64,000 nucleotides of DNA from an uncultured Eubacteriales bacterium (GTDB lineage Bacteria; Bacillota; Clostridia; Christensenellales; UBA1242): positions 1 through 64,000 of the forward strand of contig CARJLX010000002.1 in assembly GCA_949001935.1 (NCBI GenBank), read 5' to 3'. Made by a program: the position numbers and the translations under genes. The stretch's first letter is position 1, and every line of letters starts with the position of its first letter. The notes beneath the pieces are model-generated. The model worked only from the letters and a program-made list of their open reading frames with translations. It ran no database searches and was not told where the DNA came from. Positions 33,830 to 42,182 of the stretch are shown piece by piece.

Positions 33830-36244
33830 ATGAAAAATTACAATCATTTGCAAGTGGAAGAGAAGTGGAAAAAATATTGGGAAGAGCATGAGACTTTTAA
33901 GACTGATGTTTGGGATTTTTCTAAACCTAAGTTTTATGCACTAGATATGTTCCCTTATCCTTCTGGGGCGGGGCTTCATGTGGGGCATCCTGAGGGCTAT
34001 ACCGCAACTGACATTGTTGCAAGAATGAAACGCATGCAAGGGTACAATGTTCTTCATCCAATGGGCTTTGACTCTTTTGGACTTCCTGCTGAGCAATATG
34101 CTATTGATACTGGCAACAATCCAAAGGGCTTTACTGAAAAGAATATTGAATATTTCACAAGTCAATTGAAGAATATTGGTTTTTCTTATGACTGGGACAG
34201 GGAAATTCAAACAAGTGACCCAAGTTTTTACAAATGGACACAATGGATTTTTAAGCAGTTATATAATGATGGTCTTGCACGCTGTGAAGAAGTTGCTGTA
34301 AACTGGTGTGAAGGCCTTGGTTGCGTTCTTGCCAATGATGAGATTGTTGATGGAAAGAGTGAGCGTGGTGGATTTCCAGTTGTTAAAAAGAACATGCGAC
34401 AATGGGTTATTGATATTCCAAAGTATGCAGAAAAACTTTTGAAAGGTCTTGATGAAGTTGATTGGCCAGAGTCTACAAAAGCTATTCAACGTAATTGGAT
34501 TGGTAAGTCTACTGGTGTTGAGGTGGATTTTGATATTGATGGTGGCGGAAAGTTTTCTATTTACACCACTTGCATTGAAACAATTTATGGTATAACATTT
34601 ATGGTACTTGCTCCAGAAAGCAAACTTGTGGACAATATTAAAGATAGAATTACAAATTGGGCTGAAGTAGAAAATTATAGGGATAAAGTTGCCAAAATGT
34701 CTGAAATTGAAAGAACTTCACTAAATAAAGAAAAGAGTGGAGTTAAACTTGAAGGTGTTTATGCAATTAATCCTGTTAATAACAAACAAGTGCCATTATA
34801 TCTTGGAGATTTTGTACTAGCAAATTATGGCACTGGAGCTGTGATGGCAGTTCCAACCCATGATCAACGCGACTTTGATTTTAGAGCAGCAATTGACCCT
34901 AGTATAGAAATGATACAAGTGATAGAGGGCGGAGATACCTCAAAACAAGCTTTTGAAAAGGGAGATTATCTTGGCAAAGGCTGTAAACTTATCAACAGCG
35001 GAGAATTTTCTGGACTTACTGTCGAAGAAGCTAAAAAAGCAATAACTGCAAAACTAGAAAAACTTGGCAAAGGCAGAGAAAAAACAAATTATCATATTCG
35101 AGAATGGACGTTTGCTCGTCAAAGATATTGGGGGGAGCCTATTCCAATTGTACATTTTGAGGATGGCTCAACGAAGGCTCTTGAGGATGAAGAGCTTCCT
35201 CTTGTATTGCCAGAGCTTGAAGATTATAAACCTGCAAGCGATGGACAAAGTCCACTTGCAAAAGCAAAAGATTGGGTTAATGTGTCGGTAGATGGAAAAG
35301 AAGCAAAACGCGAAACAAACACTATGCCTGGAAGTGCAGGCTCTAGTTGGTATTATTTAAGATATATAGACCCTCATAATGATAAGGCACTTGGAGATAA
35401 AAAACTTTTAGACCATTGGATGCCAGTAGATCTTTATGTTGGTGGACCAGAACATGCTGTGGGGCATTTGCTTTATTCAAGAATGTGGAATAATTACTTG
35501 TTTGACAAAGGTGTAGTTGCTTGTAAAGAGCCATTCAAAAAACTTGTTCACCCTGGTATGATATTGGGTGGTAATGGTATAAAAATGGGCAAACGTTATC
35601 CAGAGTATGTTGTCGATCCTAATGATATTGTGAAAGAATACGGAGCGGATACGCTTAGACTTTATGAAATGTTTATGGGGCCTCTTGAAATTTCAAAGCC
35701 TTGGGATAAAAATGGTGTTGCAGGAGCAAAAAAGTTTTTAGACAGAGTATACAGGCTTTATCAAGAAAAAACTATTTCTAACGATAATAATCATGAACTT
35801 GACAAGGTTTATCATCAAACAGTAAAAAAGGTGAGCGAAGATTTCGAAAGTTTGAATTTTAACACTGCTATTTCTCAAATGATGATATTCATAAATGCTC
35901 TATCAAAGGCAAACTCTTTTTATAAAGAATACGCAGAAGGTTTTGTGAAACTTTTAAATCCAATTTGTCCATTTATAACAGAAGAACTTTGGCAAGAACT
36001 TGGCCATAATGAAACAATTACTTATCAATCATGGCCTCAATATGATGAGAAATATTTAACTGAAGATACAGTTGAAATCCCAATTCAGGTTAATGGTAAA
36101 CTTCGTGGTAAGGTTAGTGTAGATAAAAATGCAAGCCAAGAAGAGATAACTCAAAAGGCTTTACAAGAGGTTAGCGAGTTTGTAGCAGGTGGTTATAAAA
36201 AGGTAATTTATGTTCCTGGACGAATTTTTAATATAGTTTTATAA
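33830..36244 (+). CDS. leuS: leucine--tRNA ligase
   Basis: Charges tRNA-Leu. At 804 residues it is full length. HIGH motif: FPYPSGAGLHVGHPEGYT near residue 43. The CP1 editing domain is present with the conserved GTGAVMAVPTHDQRDFDF near 335, and the catalytic domain carries MPGSAGSSWYYLRYIDP. The second class I motif, normally KMSKS, reads KMGKR at 585-589 and is followed by YPEYVVDPNDIV, so the usual Ser is Gly; the two Lys/Arg positions remain basic. The downstream YGADTLRLYEMFMGPLE is canonical. Activity is expected because the rest is intact. Confidence 0.96.
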   Translation: MKNYNHLQVEEKWKKYWEEHETFKTDVWDFSKPKFYALDMFPYPSGAGLHVGHPEGYTATDIVARMKRMQGYNVLHPMGFDSFGLPAEQYAIDTGNNPKGFTEKNIEYFTSQLKNIGFSYDWDREIQTSDPSFYKWTQWIFKQLYNDGLARCEEVAVNWCEGLGCVLANDEIVDGKSERGGFPVVKKNMRQWVIDIPKYAEKLLKGLDEVDWPESTKAIQRNWIGKSTGVEVDFDIDGGGKFSIYTTCIETIYGITFMVLAPESKLVDNIKDRITNWAEVENYRDKVAKMSEIERTSLNKEKSGVKLEGVYAINPVNNKQVPLYLGDFVLANYGTGAVMAVPTHDQRDFDFRAAIDPSIEMIQVIEGGDTSKQAFEKGDYLGKGCKLINSGEFSGLTVEEAKKAITAKLEKLGKGREKTNYHIREWTFARQRYWGEPIPIVHFEDGSTKALEDEELPLVLPELEDYKPASDGQSPLAKAKDWVNVSVDGKEAKRETNTMPGSAGSSWYYLRYIDPHNDKALGDKKLLDHWMPVDLYVGGPEHAVGHLLYSRMWNNYLFDKGVVACKEPFKKLVHPGMILGGNGIKMGKRYPEYVVDPNDIVKEYGADTLRLYEMFMGPLEISKPWDKNGVAGAKKFLDRVYRLYQEKTISNDNNHELDKVYHQTVKKVSEDFESLNFNTAISQMMIFINALSKANSFYKEYAEGFVKLLNPICPFITEELWQELGHNETITYQSWPQYDEKYLTEDTVEIPIQVNGKLRGKVSVDKNASQEEITQKALQEVSEFVAGGYKKVIYVPGRIFNIVL

Positions 36245-36272
36245 CTTTTCAGGGTAAAAATTAAATTTGTTG

Positions 36273-36330
36273 TTGACAAGTAGGTTATAAAATGGTAAAA
36301 TAATAGTGGAATTGATTTCCACTATTTTTT
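36273..36330 (+). promoter_or_regulatory. promoter-like hexamers immediately followed by the leuS terminator
   Basis: TTGACA (36273-36278), 17 bp and TAAAAT (36296-36301) are followed at once by AATAGTGGAA-ttga-TTTCCACTATTTTTT (36302-36330). The hairpin terminates leuS. A transcript from this promoter would be only ~25 nt, so the promoter may be spurious. Confidence 0.5.
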
Positions 36331-36435
36331 AGTCAAATTTTAATACTTTCTTGTTTGTATATCAACGAAAAATATATAAACTTGTCGAAATATATCATAA
36401 TATAAAAGATTTTAGAATATTCATAAGGAAGAGGA

Positions 36436-37377
36436 ATGATTTTTAAGAAGAGCAAATACAATATTATTTTTTTACTGATGTTTATGTTGGTCATAGGCGT
36501 TTTTGGCTTTGAAGTTTTCTTTTCAACACAAACAGAAATAGTAATTCCTGACATAGGCAGTGATGCTGAACAAGAAGGACCAAATGGCGGAGATAATGAG
36601 GCTAATGATCCATCATTACCTGATGAAGGTGAAGATGATGAAGATGTTGAATTTGATAAAAATGCACCAACAGATACTAGATATCCAAAAAAGATATTGA
36701 ATTATGCGATAAACAAGTTGTATAATAGCGACGGTTATAAATCAACTTACTCAAAAACTATGACAAATGTTGCAATGGGAATGAAAGTTACACAAAAGAT
36801 AAATGGGACGATTGATAAAAGTGGCAACAAAGCTCTTGAAAAATTGGAGTTCAAAGCGGAAGGCTCAATGGCAGATTCTGCAGCAAATTATTTGAGATAT
36901 TTCTATTTTGAGGGCGATAGGGTAACAGAATATCAAACTCCAAAATATAATTATGATTTTTCCTCTGCAACAAAAAAAGAAATGTCAAAAGAACAATATA
37001 ATAATACTTATCATGTTGCATTGCCTGAAAAACCAATTTTAAATTTTTCATCAGATGATTTTACAATTTCCTTTAATATACCAAATACTAGTGGTAAAGA
37101 ATACTATGTTATGCAAGTGACCACTTCTAAACCAGAAGCATTTCCTAGTGAATATTGCCAATATTATGAAGCTTCTGGGGATCTTACTAATGTGACAGGG
37201 GTTAAATGTACTTATACTTTCTATATATATACAGGTTCATTGAGAATTTTTAAAATTAAAACTGAAGAAGATTATACTGGCAAACACCCAGGTTTTGGTG
37301 TTGGTGTAGATGTTCATATTTCAGCGACACAAAATATAACAGCTTTTGATACTAAATTTGATATAGAAAGACCTTAA
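36436..37377 (+). CDS. membrane-anchored extracellular protein of unknown family, 313 aa
   Basis: Ribosome site AAGGAAGAGG precedes the ATG. One N-terminal membrane helix (~9-29) is followed by an acidic, Gly/Pro-rich linker (~38-75, with EGPNGGDNEAND) and a ~230-residue extracellular beta-rich domain (for example VTQKINGTIDKSG, KLEFKAEGSM, YFYFEGDRVTEYQ). The run of amphipathic strands is reminiscent of LolA/LppX-like lipid-binding half-barrels; this is only a resemblance. No Cys lipobox. Monocistronic, with a terminator directly after it. Confidence 0.7.
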   Translation: MIFKKSKYNIIFLLMFMLVIGVFGFEVFFSTQTEIVIPDIGSDAEQEGPNGGDNEANDPSLPDEGEDDEDVEFDKNAPTDTRYPKKILNYAINKLYNSDGYKSTYSKTMTNVAMGMKVTQKINGTIDKSGNKALEKLEFKAEGSMADSAANYLRYFYFEGDRVTEYQTPKYNYDFSSATKKEMSKEQYNNTYHVALPEKPILNFSSDDFTISFNIPNTSGKEYYVMQVTTSKPEAFPSEYCQYYEASGDLTNVTGVKCTYTFYIYTGSLRIFKIKTEEDYTGKHPGFGVGVDVHISATQNITAFDTKFDIERP

Positions 37378-37404
37378 AAAAGAGAGAACTAGATTCTCTC
37401 TTTT
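37375..37404 (+). terminator. intrinsic terminator
   Basis: AAAAAAGAGAGAA-ctaga-TTCTCTCTTTT overlaps the stop of the 313-aa gene. Confidence 0.85.
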
Positions 37405-37414
37405 ATTATATAAA

Positions 37415-37447
37415 TAAAAAAACCGTGAAATTTCACGGTATTTTTTT
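37415..37447. terminator. second, bidirectional terminator
   Basis: ACCGTGAAATTTCACGGT is a perfect 18-bp palindrome with A-run and T-run flanks; it serves the convergent minus-strand gene. Confidence 0.85.
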
Positions 37448-38129
37448 ATTCATCGTCATCAGTTAAGTCTTCGTCTAAAACTTCTTCAACTTCCTCAGTT
37501 TCTTCAACTGGAGTAGGTTCAACTTCTTCGTCTTCTGCTACTTCTTCAACGGTTTCTTCTAATTCGTCTTCAGAAAGTTCTTCAGTTTCTTCTTCAAGTT
37601 CCTCAACATCTTCACTTTCTTCAAATGTTTCATGATTAATTTCTTCAACATCTTCGCTTTCAACGCTTTCTTCAACTACTTCGTCAGTACTAGCGTCTTC
37701 AACTTCAACCTCAATAACTTCTTGGCTTTCTTGTTGTGCTTTTGCAACTGCAATAGCGATAGCTTCTTGTTTAGCTCTTTCTTTTTCTTCTTCTTGTTTT
37801 TCAATTTCCATAAGTCTAGAGATGTTTTTGCGATAGAGGAGAGATGAAACAACCAAAATCATAAAGCAAATAACAAGTGAGATCGCCATTGAAATGAAAA
37901 GATTGAAGATTTCATCTTCCTTAACACCTTTAACATAACTAAAGATAAGGAAGAACCAGGCTGATATTGCTATAAATGGTGCGATTGTAGTTATTGCACC
38001 TGCAAGAACTTTACTTTTAATTTTTTTTGACCATCTAAGAGCGAAGAATGAGCATGCCACAGCGATAGCTGAGAAGGCAATTCCAAGAATTAAAGCTGTT
38101 AATTGTGTTGTTGTAAGGTTTGCAAACAT
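37446..38129 (-). CDS. membrane protein with coiled coil and acidic tail, 227 aa
   Basis: GGAGGT fixes ATG 38129, eight codons inside the open frame. Three membrane helices lie at about 8-28, 43-67 and 77-100. A Glu/Lys/Arg/Ala helix with coiled-coil spacing (~105-138, MEIEKQEEEKERAKQEA) follows, then ~90 residues that are more than half Glu/Asp with Val and Thr (for example ESVESEDVEEINHE). The acidic tail should be cytoplasmic if the first helix is Nout. I do not recognise the family. Possible roles are scaffold or cation/chaperone interaction; none can be shown. Confidence 0.75.
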   Translation of the reverse strand: MFANLTTTQLTALILGIAFSAIAVACSFFALRWSKKIKSKVLAGAITTIAPFIAISAWFFLIFSYVKGVKEDEIFNLFISMAISLVICFMILVVSSLLYRKNISRLMEIEKQEEEKERAKQEAIAIAVAKAQQESQEVIEVEVEDASTDEVVEESVESEDVEEINHETFEESEDVEELEEETEELSEDELEETVEEVAEDEEVEPTPVEETEEVEEVLDEDLTDDDE

Positions 38130-38154
38130 TTTATATACCTCCAAATATAGCAAT

Positions 38155-38183
38155 ATTCTAGCACAATTTTAATACTAAGTCAA
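38155..38183 (-). promoter_or_regulatory. sigma-A promoter of the acidic-tail membrane protein
   Basis: Minus strand: TTGACT (38178-38183), 17 bp and TAGAAT (38155-38160). Confidence 0.75.
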
Positions 38184-38273
38184 TATGCTTTTGCAAATTT
38201 ATTGTAAAAAAACTGCTAAAATACTCTTTTTCAATAATAGAATATAGTATTTTTTTAATTTTTATCACAAAAG

Positions 38274-38303
38274 TTGACTTTATTTAGCAAAAAAATATAT
38301 AAT
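38274..38303 (+). promoter_or_regulatory. sigma-A promoter giving a near-leaderless mRNA
   Basis: TTGACT (38274-38279), 18 bp and TATAAT (38298-38303). The ATG is at 38313, only ~2-4 bases after the expected start, with no ribosome site. Confidence 0.65.
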
Positions 38304-38312
38304 AAAGTTGAT

Positions 38313-39236
38313 ATGGAAGAGATAAAACAAGACAATTCACTAGCTAAGCCACCAAAAACTACAAAAAAACAAATGATTGTAGTAGGTGTTTTTGCTGTAA
38401 GTGTGCTTCTTGTTATTATTGCCTTAATCGTTGTTATCTCTTTAAATGTAAATAAAACAAAACCTTCAAGCGTTAAAATCTTTGATAGCAATGGACAGGT
38501 TTATTGCCAAGCGGAGGCTAATGATAATTTTTTAGGTTATCGTTTTAAGTTTGATGATGGAAAAAATGCCTTGACTTATGATAGCAAAGATAGTTTAGTT
38601 GCTATTGATGATATACAATCACTTGTAATAGGTGTTAATTATAAGGTGTCTGTTTGCTATTTAGCCGAAATGGAAGGAGGGAATAGCGAATATAGCAAAT
38701 CAATAGACTGGCTTGCTTATAGTTATTTAAAATCACCAGTCATAGTTCAAGCCGAAGATAAAATTGATTGGGATGATGTTGAAGGGGCTGATTATTATAA
38801 TGTTTATTATACTTTTAATAAACTAGAAGTAATCCGTTGCACTGCAAGCGAGATTGCTTTTGATAAACTTCCTGCAGGGAATGTAGAAATTTCAGTAGTT
38901 GCAATGTCTAATTATAATTATTATAAGCCAAGCCTTAATCCTGCACAGTTGAACTTGATAATTTATAAAGAACTAAAATCTTTTTCTACTATAAATTATA
39001 ATTCAAGTAATAATGTTTTGACTATTAGAGGTATGGAAAGAGTAGAACTTATAGAAATTTCTTTGGATGGGCAATCGTATTTCGTTAAAGATTTTTCTGT
39101 TCAGGGAAGTGGTGGCGCATATACTTATACTATAAACTTGTCTGCTGTTATTGGGCATGCAACTAGTATCGGAGCAAGACCAGCCTCTGACAATGCATAT
39201 ATCTCTTATAAAGGTGAGTTTATTTTTGTTAATTAA
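38313..39236 (+). CDS. type II membrane protein with Fn3-like ectodomains, 307 aa
   Basis: ATG 38313 is chosen because the earlier in-frame TTG lies in the promoter. The N-terminus is cytoplasmic and basic, followed by one membrane helix (~22-45). The ectodomain has two or three beta-sandwich repeats: EYSKSIDWLAYSYL with WDDVEGADYYNVYY, typical of fibronectin-type-III-like modules, then PAGNVEISVVAMSNYNYYKPS. No enzymatic motif. Its terminator (AAGTGGCA/TGCCACTT) resembles the one after GLUG gene 2. It is directly upstream of the GLUG pseudogene. Confidence 0.72.
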   Translation: MEEIKQDNSLAKPPKTTKKQMIVVGVFAVSVLLVIIALIVVISLNVNKTKPSSVKIFDSNGQVYCQAEANDNFLGYRFKFDDGKNALTYDSKDSLVAIDDIQSLVIGVNYKVSVCYLAEMEGGNSEYSKSIDWLAYSYLKSPVIVQAEDKIDWDDVEGADYYNVYYTFNKLEVIRCTASEIAFDKLPAGNVEISVVAMSNYNYYKPSLNPAQLNLIIYKELKSFSTINYNSSNNVLTIRGMERVELIEISLDGQSYFVKDFSVQGSGGAYTYTINLSAVIGHATSIGARPASDNAYISYKGEFIFVN

Positions 39237-39257
39237 GTGGCATTGCCACTTTTTTTA
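39235..39257 (+). terminator. intrinsic terminator
   Basis: AAGTGGCA-ttg-CCACTTTTTTT directly follows the 307-aa gene. Confidence 0.85.
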
Positions 39258-39349
39258 TACTCAAAAAATAAAAATTAAGTAAAAACGTTTGGTAAAAAAG
39301 AAAAATTGTATAATATAAAAATATCAAAAAAGAAAAAGGAAGCAATAAT

Positions 39350-40715
39350 ATGAAGAAGAAAAGACTCTTAGTGTTATCAATCCTTATTCCTCTCTTGTCT
39401 ATAGCCTCAGTATTTGCAGGCTTGGCGGGGGGGGATTTTTAACTTCGTTAAAAATAATGCAGAGGAAACCGCTGTAAAAGAGAGGACAGAGCCACTTGAT
39501 CCAACAAAATATTGGGATGAAAGTGATGAGATAAAGGCACTTATAGATGCCAGCAAAACAGAAAATCAATGGCAAGGCTCAGGCACAGCAGATGATCCAT
39601 ACCTTATTTCTTCTGCCCTAGACCTTGCATAGCTTTCATACAGAGTGTATAGTGGAACGGGAATATTTACAATAAACAATTCTAAAAAATATTTTTATAA
39701 AAACAAAAATTTTAAAATTATAGAAAGTTTAGATGTATATAAATATTGGTGGCAACCTATAGGTTTAAGGTATAATAGATAGGGAATTGAAAATAACAAT
39801 TTTTTCTCAGGTAATTTTGATGGTGGTGGTTTTGCTATTGCTGGCATGAATATAAACAACACTCAATATACTTGTGTAGGTTTATTTGGTTGTTATTCTA
39901 GTGGCTTAATAAAAAATGTACATATCAAGGATGCAGTAATTATTTCTTCAGTAGAAAATGCCTCTGTTGGTGGTATCGTAGGATCTAGTATGAATAAACT
40001 TGAGAATTGTACAGTTGAAGCCATTATACAAGTTTCAAATGCTGGAAATGTTGGTGGAGTGGTAGGTTCTAGTGGAGCTATAAATAATTGCATTTTCTAT
40101 GGAAGTGTATCAGGAAGTGCAAGTAATATTGGTGGAATTGTGGGGCAGAGTGGATCAAATATCGAAAACTGCATTAACCATGGATTAGTAGAAAACACTA
40201 GAGCTTCTAATAATAGCTTAACTTCAGGTGCTGCAGGTGGAATTGCTGGCTGGCAAATGGCAGCGAGAATAAAAAATTGTATTTCATATGGCACAATAAA
40301 ATCGACAAATTTGGCAGGAGCAATTGCAGGTTTTGGAAATCTAGATATTGAAAATTGCATTGGTTTAGGAATGATATATGCAAGTAATGCAACTATATGC
40401 GGCTCAATTGCAGGTTATGCAATGTGCATCACTGCAATAGTAAATTGTTCATTTAAAGGAAGTAGTAATTTGGCAATTGGTACTTTTGTGGCAGATGCAA
40501 CAACAGTTGCAAAGACTGCTATATCTGGGTGTTATAGCCAGATTGGTTCACGCAAAGCATATTCTAATGGCGATTTTTCAGGTTTTACAGTTGTACCAAA
40601 TATGAATAATGATTTGCCTATGCAAAACGAATTATTTGCTATAGCAATTGGCGGACAGACAAGTGATTATGTGATTGATCACCTTAAGTCGAAGGGTTTT
40701 AGTTTAATAGCATAA
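39350..40715 (+). pseudogene. GLUG-repeat surface protein 3, frameshifted at an 8-G tract and with two amber codons
   Basis: ATG 39350 behind AAAAAGGA begins a signal peptide (MKKKRLLVLSILIPLLSIA) that reads into eight G at 39427-39434 and stops soon after. With one G fewer the frame continues as GIFNFVKNNAEET and matches the start of GLUG protein 1 (SGTADDPYLIS; DLDMSKYWW there, SLDVYKYWW here). In that frame TAG occurs at 39630 (replacing the Trp codon of LAWLSY in the paralogue) and at 39780. From 39783 the frame is open to 40715 with GLUG units (GGIVGS, GGVVGS, GGIVGQ, GGIAGW). The last ~40 residues are nearly identical to GLUG protein 2. Intact, it would be ~454 aa. Confidence 0.85.
39427..39434 (+). 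repeat. poly-G tract (8 G) in signal-peptide coding region
   Basis: Uninterrupted G8 in an AT-rich gene. Seven or ten G would put the signal peptide in frame with the mature protein; eight does not. Confidence 0.85.
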
Positions 40716-40738
40716 AAATATTTATTTTAGTCATAATA
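40710..40738 (+). promoter_or_regulatory. sigma-G-type forespore promoter of gerABC
   Basis: GCATA (40710-40714), 17 bp and CATAATA (40732-40738) match the Bacillus sigma-G consensus (GHATR, 17-18 bp, CATNHTA) at every position. It overlaps the stop of the GLUG pseudogene and lies 17 bases before gerA. Confidence 0.75.
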
Positions 40739-40754
40739 CCTTTAAAGAGGGATT

Positions 40755-42182
40755 ATGGCTATTTTAAATGTCGAAAAAGAAATCGAAAAATACAAGCAAG
40801 AATTACATAATAGTTTTGATGTGACTAGTCGTATACTTATTAAAGGTGACGACAAGGTAGGTTTTTTATATCTTAAAAGTTTTACGGATCAACAACTCTT
40901 TGTTGAAGGAATTTTTGCACCAATTTCTCAATACAATGGTGATATTGACCTTGAAAATTTGCAGGACAAGGTTATAAAAAACAGCGACGTAAAAGAAATT
41001 AAGACTGATGAAATCGTTGAAAATATATTAAAGGGTGGTGTGATTGTTTTTACAGAAAAGAAAGGGCTTTATCTTGCAATAGATATTCAATTTTATCCTA
41101 CAAGAACACCAAGTGAGCCGCCAACTTCGCCTGTTATTCAAGGGCCTCGTGAGGGTTTTGTTGAAGATATTAAAACCAATATAACTCTTATAAGACGCAG
41201 GCTTTATAGTAAAGATTTAGTTTTTAAAGAAATGAAAATTGGTAAATATTCAAACACTCAAGTCGTAATTGCCTATCTTGATGGGATTGCTGATAAGCAA
41301 GTAGTTAAAGATATTGAAAAAAGGTTGAAAAATATTGATATTGATGGAGTTATTGATAGTTATTACATATTATCTTTTCTTGAAAATAAACCAGATTCAT
41401 TATTTAAGCAAGTGGGTAACACAGAAAAGCCAGATATAGTTGCTGGGAAAATGCTTGAGGGGCGGGTTGCTATTATAGTTGATAATTCGCCTATTGTTTT
41501 GACGCTTCCTTTCACATTGATTGAGGAAATGCAGTCATCAAACGACTACTATACAAATCATCATTATGCATCTTTAGTTCGTGTTGTTAGGGTACTTGGA
41601 ATTATTATTGCCATTCTTGCACCTGGTACATATTTGGCACTACAACTTTTCCATTATAATATTTTGCCTCTTAACTTTTTGATAACGGTTGCTGATACTA
41701 CTCAGGGATTACCTTTTACGCCATTTCTTGAAATGCTGTTTATAACTTTGTTGTTTCAAATTCTATATGAGGTCAGTTTACGATTGCCTAGTTATTTAGG
41801 GCTTGCTACTTCAATTGTGGGGGCGTTGATTTTAGGTGACACAGGTGTAAAGGCTGGTTTGATTTCTCCTCCTGGAGTTATTGTTGTTGCTCTTGCAAAG
41901 ATTGCATTATACACTGCACCAGAACAAGCTTCACAGATAACAGTTTTGCAATGTTTATTCTTAATTATTGGCGGGTCATTAGGGTTATTGGGATTGGTTG
42001 GAGCTCTTATTTATTTTGTAAATTATCTTAATACTTTTGATAGTTATGGAACACCATATTTAGCTCCATATAGTCCAAGAATACCACAAGACCTTAAAGA
42101 TGGAATATTTAAGTCGCCACTCACAGAAATGAAAACTCGACCCAAAAGTTACAACAATAAAAATAAAGTGAGGCAAAAATGA
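40755..42182 (+). CDS. gerA: spore germination protein, GerA subunit
   Basis: A subunit of the germinant receptor in the inner spore membrane, which forms the oligomeric nutrient-gated channel. 475 residues. The N-terminal soluble domain (~1-245) contains the family signature PTSPVIQGPREGFVEDIKTNITLIRRRL near residue 125 and a conserved TQVVIAYLDGIA segment. The C-terminal ~200 residues hold several membrane helices, including LSLRLPSYLG-like and TGVKAGLISPPGVIVVALAKIA. AAAGAGGGA precedes the ATG. Its stop overlaps the gerB start (ATGA), and the operon is driven by a forespore-type promoter. Confidence 0.95.
   Translation: MAILNVEKEIEKYKQELHNSFDVTSRILIKGDDKVGFLYLKSFTDQQLFVEGIFAPISQYNGDIDLENLQDKVIKNSDVKEIKTDEIVENILKGGVIVFTEKKGLYLAIDIQFYPTRTPSEPPTSPVIQGPREGFVEDIKTNITLIRRRLYSKDLVFKEMKIGKYSNTQVVIAYLDGIADKQVVKDIEKRLKNIDIDGVIDSYYILSFLENKPDSLFKQVGNTEKPDIVAGKMLEGRVAIIVDNSPIVLTLPFTLIEEMQSSNDYYTNHHYASLVRVVRVLGIIIAILAPGTYLALQLFHYNILPLNFLITVADTTQGLPFTPFLEMLFITLLFQILYEVSLRLPSYLGLATSIVGALILGDTGVKAGLISPPGVIVVALAKIALYTAPEQASQITVLQCLFLIIGGSLGLLGLVGALIYFVNYLNTFDSYGTPYLAPYSPRIPQDLKDGIFKSPLTEMKTRPKSYNNKNKVRQK

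Noticed and set aside
36396..36402. CATAATA before the 313-aa gene as a sigma-G -10
   Set aside because: The matching -35 position reads ATATA in very AT-rich DNA, so a chance match is too likely.
38177..38280. AAGTCAA/TTGACTT inverted pair as another site of the GLUG-type arrangement
   Set aside because: The spacing is 97 bp and the halves are simply the -35 boxes of two divergent promoters, which are expected to mirror each other.
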